NCBI GenBank assembly: GCA_014843695.1 | Contig: CM026390.1 | Span: forward strand, 55,350,275-55,414,274 | Source: Archivesica marissinica | Taxonomy: Eukaryota > Mollusca > Bivalvia > Venerida > Vesicomyidae | DNA: 64,000 nucleotides | Direction of reading: 5' to 3' | Shown: positions 56,867-64,000 of the stretch, piece by piece | Layout of the letters: each line of letters begins with the position of its first letter | Numbering within the stretch: position 1 is the stretch's first letter | Notes under the pieces: model-generated | What the model saw: only the letters and a program-made list of their open reading frames with translations | Databases searched by the model: none | Told to the model about the DNA's origin: nothing | Program-made: the position numbers and the translations under genes

Positions 56867-57172
56867 TAGCTAAGTCTTTAGGGACATTTCTACATCCCCG
56901 CGAGGGGTTCGACATTAGAGGAAGATAGATAGATAGTCTTTCATGTTCAAAATATATACATTGTTTTCTACATCCTCTGTTGTTTCACGCATGCGCGCTG
57001 TGCGTGTTTACATTTCGTGTGTTGATAAACAAATTCGCGTATACGACGGTTTATATTTATTGGAATGTTATCGTTTCTAAGCAACTATTTCGATTTTTGT
57101 AAACACACACACATTAGTATTTATATTTTACCCAAAACATCCTTTATTACGATGTAATGCTGCTTTAATACG

Positions 57173-57685
57173 GTTCTCTATAACATTTCTGAACAACAGG
57201 CAACATTATGCGCAAATGGGCTCATTACTTGAGAGGAATACCCAACCTGTGCTAGGATCAATGTATTATATGTGCATCCAGCCGTCTAGCAACAGTGGGC
57301 CTAGGACCAGAGGAGCCTTACGAAGTAGGGTGTATTGGGTGTGAGTACTCCGATGCATGAATTTGTAATTACATATTATTTGAGATTAGACTAGTGCCTT
57401 TGACACTTTGAATATGATATGTGGGCGTGTTGTCTTCATTTAGCATGTCTCTTCTCAGATTGTCAGTTTGTGAATGACGTCTCACAGTAATATGTGATTT
57501 GCCACGTTGTATATATTCAATTACATGACACAGTCTTCTGTGAATGATCTAATATTATCCTGTAGGCTATTTAGATATAGCCAAACATAAGGCGGGCCCT
57601 CATACTGACCATTGAGGGATAACTAATACTCATGTGTGCGGAGAATGAAGCATCGCCACGTTCAACACATGTTTGTCTATCCTCT
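57173..57685. other. Spacer
   Basis: No feature recognised. Confidence 0.5.
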
Positions 57686-58640
57686 AAATGTCGTAATAGT
57701 TCAGTTCACAAGTTAAGCGTATATGGGTCTATATAAATCTAATGTCGTAATAGATTAGTTCACAAGTTAAGCGTATATGGGTCTATATACCCTCTAATGT
57801 CGTAATAGTTTAGTTCACAGTTCACAAGTTAAGCGTATATGGGTCTATATACCCTCTAATGTCGTAATAGATTAGTTCACAAGTTAAGCGTATATGGGTC
57901 TATATACCCTCTAATGTCGTAATAGTTTAGTTCAAAAGTTAAGCGTATATGGGTCTATATATCCTCTAATGTCGTAATAGTTCAGTTCACAGTTCACAAG
58001 TTAAGCGTATATGGGTCTATATACCCTCTAATGTCGTAATAGATTAGTTCACAAGTTAAGCGTATATGGTCTATATACCCTCTAATGTCGTAATAGATTA
58101 GTTCACAAGTTAAGCGTATATGGGTCTATATACCCTCTAATGTCGTAATAGATTAGTTCACAAGTTAAGCGTATATGGGTCTATATACCCTCTAATGTCG
58201 TAATAGATTAGTTCACAAGTTAAGCGTATATGGGTCTATATACCCTCTAATGTCGTAATAGTTTAGTTCACAAGTTAAGCGTATATGGGTCTATATACCC
58301 TCTAATGTCGTAATATATTAGTTCACAAGTTAAGCGTATATGGGTCTATATACCCTCTAATGTCGTAATAGTTCAGTTCACAAGTTAAGGGTATATGGGT
58401 CTATGTACCCTCTAATGTCGTAATAGTTCAGTTCACAAGTTCACAAATTAAGCGTATATGGGTCTATGTACCCTCTAATGTCGTAATAGTTCAGTTCACA
58501 AGTTCACAAATTAAGCGTATATGGGTCTATGTACCCTCTAATGTCGTAATAGTTCAGTTCACAAGTTCACAAGTTAAGCGTATATGGGTCTATATACCGT
58601 CTGATGTCGTAATAGTTTAGTTCACAAATTAAGAGTATAT
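57686..58640. repeat. 55-bp satellite array (about 17 units), unrelated to 8.9-10.6 kb
   Basis: Unit TAATGTCGTAATAGATTAGT, then TCACAAGTTAAGCGTATATG, GGTCTATATACCCTC. Some units carry an extra AGTTCACA duplication (AGTTCACAGTTCACAAG), giving about 63-64 bp. Confidence 0.95.
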
Positions 58641-58840
58641 TTCGCAAAGTCCATTACGATTGTGGTATTGCTTGAAGGAAGTACGTCCACTATTAGTTTT
58701 TCTACAAAGATTACCACTGTGGACATTTCTGCATACAGTTAAGGGGATGTTGCATAACTAGATTAGTCTTGAAAGTAGTTATTATTCTCGGCCGGAAACA
58801 CACGCAGGAAATATGAGCTCGTATACAAACATTAAATAGA

Positions 58841-59063
58841 GTAGTCATTTTAGATTTTGGAGGATAGTGCAAGGATACAGACAGAGACCCATTCCAGAGT
58901 CTCCGCTGGTTGTTTTACGTGCACGGTGTACAGCACCGACACGAGACCTCGGTTTAAAGTCCCATTTTCAAGACAGTTAATTTTATTAGGGTCAGACGGG
59001 GGATCGAACCTGCGATCCCTGGATTATCAGTCCAGCATGTTACCACTGGACTACAGATCCGTC
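58841..59063 (-). mobile_element. SINE-C, tail-truncated copy
   Basis: Complete head on the minus strand (B-box complement GGATCGAACC; anticodon arm with a TTATCAG variant) and body, but the sequence stops at AGTCATTTTAGATTTTGG. The GCGACGATAAATAAACG tail is missing. Confidence 0.82.
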
Positions 59064-59130
59064 TAATAATTCTAAGTGTACACACATATATAGCAGGTGA
59101 CCGACTAACTTGATGTACGTACCATACCGC

Positions 59131-59180
59131 CAATTAACAGTTTGTCAGATCGGACAATAAACCTAGATCTCATGTATTTT
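59131..59180 (+). mobile_element. SINE-C body scrap
   Basis: AATTAACAGTTTGTCAGATC, then GGACAATAAACCTAGATCTC, is a diverged piece of the SINE-C body. Confidence 0.5.
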
Positions 59181-59214
59181 AAATTCCAAATCTTTCTCGT
59201 GTAATATTGGTTTC

Positions 59215-60495
59215 ATTTTGTTAGGACTCCAGGATTGTAATTTGAATGCTTTCTATAACCTGTCTGTATCTGTATCCAGGCATGTAGGTGTGCGATATGT
59301 TGAAGAGTCGGTAATGGAAAAGCATGTAATTGATTGGTTAGCAACTATATATAGTGCAACAGGCACCTCTGGTCGGTTTCGTAACAAACTTAGGACATAA
59401 CTGTGTGTTCAAACACGAATATAAAACAGAGAAATGTTGTAAAATGATTATGCCATTTAAAGCAGCATTACATCGTATGAAATAAAAGATATTTGAAAAA
59501 TTCAAATTTTACGTATGGGTAGCAATGCTGCTACATATTCTAACATTATACTTTGTATGCTTATGTTCATTTGGTAAACAGTGTTTTTTGCGATAAAACA
59601 AACTCGAAACCGAAAGTAGGACTTTCCGAGTCGATCGGTCACGCACTTGTTTACAACCGGAACTCAATGTCCGCACTAATTTACATTCGGAATGCATCGT
59701 CCCCATTTGTCCCATGTTGTCTTTTTAATTAAATTACTTGATATGTTGATTCATACCTCTGTTAGCTAAGTCTTTTAGGGACATTTCTACATCCCCGCGA
59801 GGGTTCGACATTAGAGGAAGATATATAGATAGCCTTTCATGTTCAAAATATATACGTTGTTTTCTACATCCTCTGTTGTTTCACGCATGCGCGCTGTGCG
59901 TGTTTACATTTCGTGTGTTGATAAACAAATTCGCGTATACGACGGTTTAAATTTATTGGAATGTTATCGTTTCTGAGCGACTATTTCGATTTTTGTAAAC
60001 ACACACACATTAGTATTTATATTTTACCCAAAACATCCTTTATTACGATGTAATGCTGCTTTATACACATAGCAGCTTTGAGTACATTTAGATGTAGTAT
60101 TGCTCCGATATGTATTGAGAGATATGAAAATATAAGAGTAGATGAACGTAATTATCCATTTTGTAATGTTTTGGAAAATGAGAGTCATGTGATGCTGGAT
60201 TGTAGAATATACAATGATTTGAGAGTCGATCTTATTAACAACCATTGTTTCTTAACGATTGTACAAATAGGTGTAAAACAGATCAACTAAATAGATTGTT
60301 TTCCAGCCATAGTTTGATCAGGTTATGTGCCAAAACCTGTTTTAACATATTACAAAAGTCGTGCTTTTTATCTTTGTAAATAATGATACTGATGTGTCTT
60401 AAGTCATTGTATTGTTATGCATCCTGAGAAGTAGTTGCTAATTAGTTCATCCTCCATCTGGTCAAGGTTGATAACTGATCTCTTAAACATTTTTT
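59215..60495 (+). mobile_element. LINE-beta, interrupted by TA-MITE copy 2
   Basis: Coding remnants on both sides of the MITE fit one LINE protein. Before it: WLATIYSATGTSGRFRNKLRT, then in another frame FKHEYKTEKCCKMIMPF. After it (60,064 on): HIAALSTFRCSIAPICIERY, then CNVLENESHVMLDCRIYNDL. The family is recognisable by FRC-APIR-like and CxxC...ESHxMxxC motifs. The 3' UTR (60,300-60,495) matches 50.14-50.9 kb. A frameshift and truncation show it is dead. The RT core is not present in this copy. Confidence 0.75.
59458..60063. mobile_element. TA-MITE copy 2, uninterrupted
   Basis: About 606 bp with perfect 20-bp terminal inverted repeats (TAAAGCAGCATTACATCGTA). It sits inside LINE-beta coding sequence: the left flank ends ATTATGCCATT and the right resumes TACACATAGC, and removal of the element with one TA restores a continuous reading frame. 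It contains the same SINE-E-like tail (59,757-59,830) as copy 1. A palindromic half near the ends could form a hairpin. No protein is encoded; the superfamily (TA-targeting, e.g. Tc1/mariner/pogo) is an inference. Confidence 0.87.
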
Positions 60496-60501
60496 CTAGT
60501 G

Positions 60502-60692
60502 GTTCGCTCGTGGTGCAATGGACATGACGTTTGCCTAGGAACCGAAGGGATGTGTATTTGAACCCAGCTAGAATCAGAGTGGTGATGTCCTGAGACCAGA
60601 CATATTGTCTGTTCTCTCTCCCTCACGGTGATATATGTAATCAGGAATGGTACACCAATTAGTCGAATGTTGAAAGAACAATTTAAAGAGTT
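60502..60692 (+). mobile_element. Diverged SINE-A relative
   Basis: Head GTTCGCTCGTGGTGCAATGG with B-box-like GTATTTGAACCCAGC. It shares the TTCTCTCTCCCTCACGGTGA and AATCAGGAATGG segments with SINE-A; the tail is decayed. Probably an older subfamily. Confidence 0.55.
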
Positions 60693-60931
60693 AACAGAAT
60701 AGTGTATAGACTAATACATAAAACATTATTTGGTTTAAACTATGGATATTTACTTACACTAGTTTGACATTTCCCACACATTATTGAAATATAATATATG
60801 TAGTTATACATGCATGCTATAATATATAATAATAACATTTACAAAATAGTATTAATATTTCTGTAACAATAGTATAATGCTGTGTACAAATAGGTAATAG
60901 ATGTTTGTTCCTTTATTATATCGTATCTAAA

Positions 60932-61343
60932 TGAAATGGATGCACAGGAATGACATGTATGCACAGAATAGACATGGATGCATAGAAATGACATGTATGC
61001 ACAGAATGGACATGGATGCATAGAAATGACATGTATGCACATAATGGACATGGATGCACAGAATGGACATGGATGTACATTATGGACATGGATGCACAGA
61101 ATTGACATGGATGTACATTATGGACATGGATGCACAGAATTGACATGGATGTACATTATGGACATGGATGCACATAGTGGACATGGATGCACAGAATGGA
61201 CATGGATGCACATAATGGACATGGATGCACATTATGGACATGGATGCACAGAATTGACATGGATGCACAATATGGACATGGATGCACAGAATGGACATGG
61301 ATGCACAGAATTGACATGGATTCACATTATGGACATGGATGTC
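60932..61343. repeat. 19-bp tandem repeat (about 22 units)
   Basis: Unit GGACATGGATGCACAGAAT, with CATTA / CATAA / GAATT variants, repeats every 19 bp. Because three units make 19 codons without stops, overlapping frames are open on both strands (up to 135 codons plus). No gene is inferred. Confidence 0.94.
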
Positions 61344-61494
61344 GGTGCCTACCTATCACTGATAAAGGAGTATATGAACATGTGAGTGTTTGTTTGCTTT
61401 ATGTGATATGGCGAATCTCCAGTTGTTATGCCAGCGGTTTAGGAAGATACCGGATAGAACATGGACATTCCGCACACTCATTGGTTCGCTTCCT

Positions 61495-63048
61495 CGCATG
61501 AAACAAATGGACACACAGCATGAAACAAATGGACATACCGCATGAAACAAGTGGACACACCGCATGAAACAAGTGGACACACCGCATGAATCAAATGGAC
61601 ACACCGCATGCAACAAGTGGACACACCGCATGAAACAAGTGGACACACCGCATGAAACAAGTGGACACACCGCATGAAACAAGTGGACACACCGCATGAA
61701 ACAAGTGGACACACCGCATGAAACAAGTGGACACACCGCATGAAACAAGTGGACACACCGCATATGGACACAATTGGACACACCCGACATACCGCAAACA
61801 AGTGGACACATGACATGGACACGCATGAAACAAGGCATGAAAAACAACTGGACACACACACCGCATGAAACAAGTGGACACACCGCATGAAACAATGGAC
61901 ACATCGCATGAAACAAATGGACACACCGCATGAAACAAATGGACACACCGCATGAACATGAAACACAATGACACACACCAGCATGAAACAATGGACACAC
62001 CGGATGGACACACCGCATGATGCATGCATGGAAACGCATGAAAATGGACACACCGCATGAAACAAACACCGCATGAAACAATGGACACACCGCATGAAAC
62101 AAGTGGACACACCGCATGAAACAATGGACACAATGAACACATGAAACAATGGACACACGCATGACACAAATGGACAACCGCATAAACAATGGACACACCG
62201 CATGAAAACCAGTGGACACACCGCATGAAACAAGTGACACACATGGACACGATAAAAACAACTGGGACACATGAAACAAGTGGACACACCGCATGAAACA
62301 AGTGGACACCCGCATGAAAACAACCAATCGGGACACCGCATGACCAAACAAGTGGACACACCGCATGAAACAATGGGGAACACGCATGAAACAATGGACC
62401 CCGCATGCATGGACACCCGCATGAAAACTGGACACACCGCATGAAACAAATGGACACACCGCATGAAACAAATGGACACACCGCATGAAACAAGTGGACA
62501 ACACACCCGCATGAAACAAGTGGACACACCGCATGGAGCACAATGAGTGGACACACCGCATGAAACAAGTGGACACACCGCATGAAACACACACCGCATG
62601 AAACAAGGAACACACCACAGCAAAACAATGGACACACCGCATGAAACAATGGACACACCGTGCATTGAACACAACGTGAAACAAGGACACACCGCATGAC
62701 ACACCGCATGCAAACACACCGCATGAACACAGTGACACCGCATGAAACAATTGACACAAGGACACATGACACACCGCATGGACACACCGCATAAACAATA
62801 ATGAAACAATGGACACACCGCATGAAACAAGTGGACACACCGCATTGAAACAATGGACACACACCGCATGAAACAATGGACACACCGCATGAAACAATGG
62901 ACACACCGCATGAAACAATGGACACACCGCATGAAACAATGGCACACGGGACACACCGCATGAAACAATGGACACACCGCATGAAACAATCAAGGACATG
63001 AACAATGGCACACGCATGAAACAATGGACACACCGCATGAAACAAATG
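61495..63048. repeat. 21/22-bp satellite, copy 2 of duplicated block
   Basis: Same units as 52,414-53,718. The left part (61,500-61,760) is regular 22-mers (GTGGACACACCGCATGAAAC). From about 61,760 to 63,010 many units are scrambled by small deletions. Minus-strand frames up to 589 codons are artefacts of the period. Confidence 0.96.
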
Positions 63049-63740
63049 GACACACCAGAGGGCTTCGAACATTTAGCAGTGAGGCGCATGTGGCAACAAG
63101 GGGTGCATATAACTACGTTATACACACATTATCTATACTGAGTTCATTTGCTTAATTACAAGCGTGTCTATTGACGATGCTATAAATATACAGAACACAC
63201 TTAACAGTTTCTACATGAATATTTTAGACCTGACTTCAATTAATTATATTCAAAGTGTTTTCTGAAGTCATGCAGAGCGTACTGTGTATCATTGTTAAAC
63301 AATTTATCACGAAACAGACGCTAAAATCCACTTTTTAATTATCTGAGTGAAGTAAGTATCTGCTAATTTTGATAAAACCCCTAGTCATATTACACCTATA
63401 CTCTATATGTGGATTAGCTTTAGGTTAATGCAAATTTAATTACTGTTCCAGTTGATCAATATAGAAAAAAAACCAGTCATACAATATTGAACGAATGCTC
63501 ATTTAATTACATCTATTCAATTAATAGATGACGTATTTAGCGCTTATCGTATGGTACATTAAGTGACCCCCCATTGTATTGTTTGGGGATAGATAAAACA
63601 ACAGTAATGAAGTCCCAGTCCGTGTTAATTATTATAGTATATCCCTGATATACAATCATACACTAAGCATAATAAATGACGGGTCATCGGAAACGAGTCT
63701 TTCGGAAAACAAGTCTAGCAAGTGACTCCAATGTTTGTAG
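63049..63740. repeat. Duplicated unique flank, copy 2
   Basis: Same order and content as 53,719-54,418, with single-base deletions (for example TTCAAAGTG for TTCAAAAGTG, TCATGCAG for TCATTGCAG, CTGTTCCAG for CTGTTTCCAG). Confidence 0.9.
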
Positions 63741-63970
63741 ATCCTCCGTCTGACCTAATCAAATTAACAGTCTTTCAGATGGGACTTTACACCGAGGTCT
63801 CGTGTCGGTGCTTTACACCGTGCACGTAAAAGAACTTAGAGGAGAGAGACTCTGGAATGGGTCTCTGTCTGTATCATTGCACTATCCTTCAAAAATCTAA
63901 AATGACTAATCTCTTAAGGAGGCGTCGCTCATATGGGCATCCGGCGACTATAAATAAACGTAAAACGCAC
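63741..63970 (+). mobile_element. SINE-C, head-truncated (in duplicated block, copy 2)
   Basis: Counterpart of 54,419-54,648, but with genuine substitutions (TTTACACCGAGG) and an AGGAGAGAGACT insertion. The tail is shortened to GGCGACTATAAATAAACGTA. Confidence 0.8.
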
Positions 63971-64000
63971 ACACAACACAACATAAACTAACCGGAAACA

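Larger units (their letters stand above)
55819..57172. mobile_element. TA-MITE copy 1, split by a nested LINE
   Basis: Left end TAAAGCAGCATTACATCGTA (from 55,821) and right end TACGATGTAATGCTGCTTTA (to about 57,171) are perfect 20-bp inverted repeats. The two halves (to about 56,108 and from about 56,867) align to the uninterrupted copy at 59,458-60,063. It carries a SINE-E-like tail (CCCCGCGAGGGGTTCGACAT) inside. TA on both sides fits a TA-targeting superfamily; no transposase. Confidence 0.85.

Noticed and set aside
61760..63010. Scrambled 21/22-mers as an evolved, information-bearing variant array
   Set aside because: Irregularities are mostly small deletions like those in the adjacent unique flank, so sequencing or polishing error is the simpler explanation.
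52342..63125. Cys-rich minus-strand frames of 455-589 codons (HCFMRCV-type repeats)
   Set aside because: Translations of a 21/22-bp satellite, open in several frames at once and broken wherever the satellite has indels.

Overview
The window looks like intergenic, repeat-dominated nuclear DNA from an animal, most probably a bivalve mollusc. The basis is several tRNA-derived SINE families, two families of decayed non-LTR retrotransposons (LINEs), MITEs with terminal inverted repeats (TIRs), a pogo/Tigger-like transposase fossil and about twenty unrelated minisatellite families. Species-level placement is beyond what I can see. I found no intact host protein gene, rRNA gene, functional tRNA gene, CRISPR array or bacterial operon. 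Nearly every long open frame is a stop-free tandem repeat.

Layout. 1-1,665: 39-bp satellite in three subfamilies, with decayed relics at 2.76-3.25 kb split by a TTAA-flanked MITE. 1.7-8.9 kb: SINE-rich spacer. 8.9-10.6 kb: 55-bp array with a 275-bp higher-order repeat. 11.4-17.66 kb: 52/53-bp array with a 105-bp dimer, then a pogo-like transposase pseudogene (17.69-18.19 kb). 18.2-26.4 kb: SINEs, a 72-bp array, a composite element and a foldback element. 26.48-30.65 kb: 11-bp minisatellite broken by a gap of exactly 1,000 N. 32.09-36.78 kb: 48-bp array abutting a LINE (36.79-39.2 kb, minus strand). 39.5-40.84 kb: 38-bp array. 43.38-44.69 kb: 46-bp array. 45.16-47.0 kb: 44-bp array. 47.28-48.2 kb: three back-to-back arrays. 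50.1-51.1 kb: LINE 3' region carrying a MITE whose terminal repeat has become a 36-bp minisatellite. 52.4-54.65 and 61.5-63.97 kb: two copies of one duplicated block holding a 21/22-bp satellite. 55.8-60.5 kb: two TA-flanked MITE copies nested with two LINEs. 57.69-58.64 kb: another 55-bp array. 60.93-61.34 kb: 19-bp array. Summing the intervals, tandem repeats fill roughly 28-29 kb.

How the parts relate. SINE-A and SINE-B share one 3' tail, so probably one LINE partner. SINE-C and SINE-G share a different tail. Some tails occur alone as insertions of about 33-90 nt flanked by direct repeats of 12-30 bp. Nesting gives relative ages: one TA-MITE was later hit by a LINE, and one LINE was later hit by the same TA-MITE family.

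The most interesting candidate for something new is the MITE at 50,288-50,835. One of its terminal inverted repeats is tandemly amplified about ten times, and a related LINE copy at 60.44 kb preserves the empty site. Some of the oddity is probably assembly error: the second copy of the duplicated block differs by single-base deletions only over about 700 bp, and both sides of the N gap carry the same variant-unit pattern.
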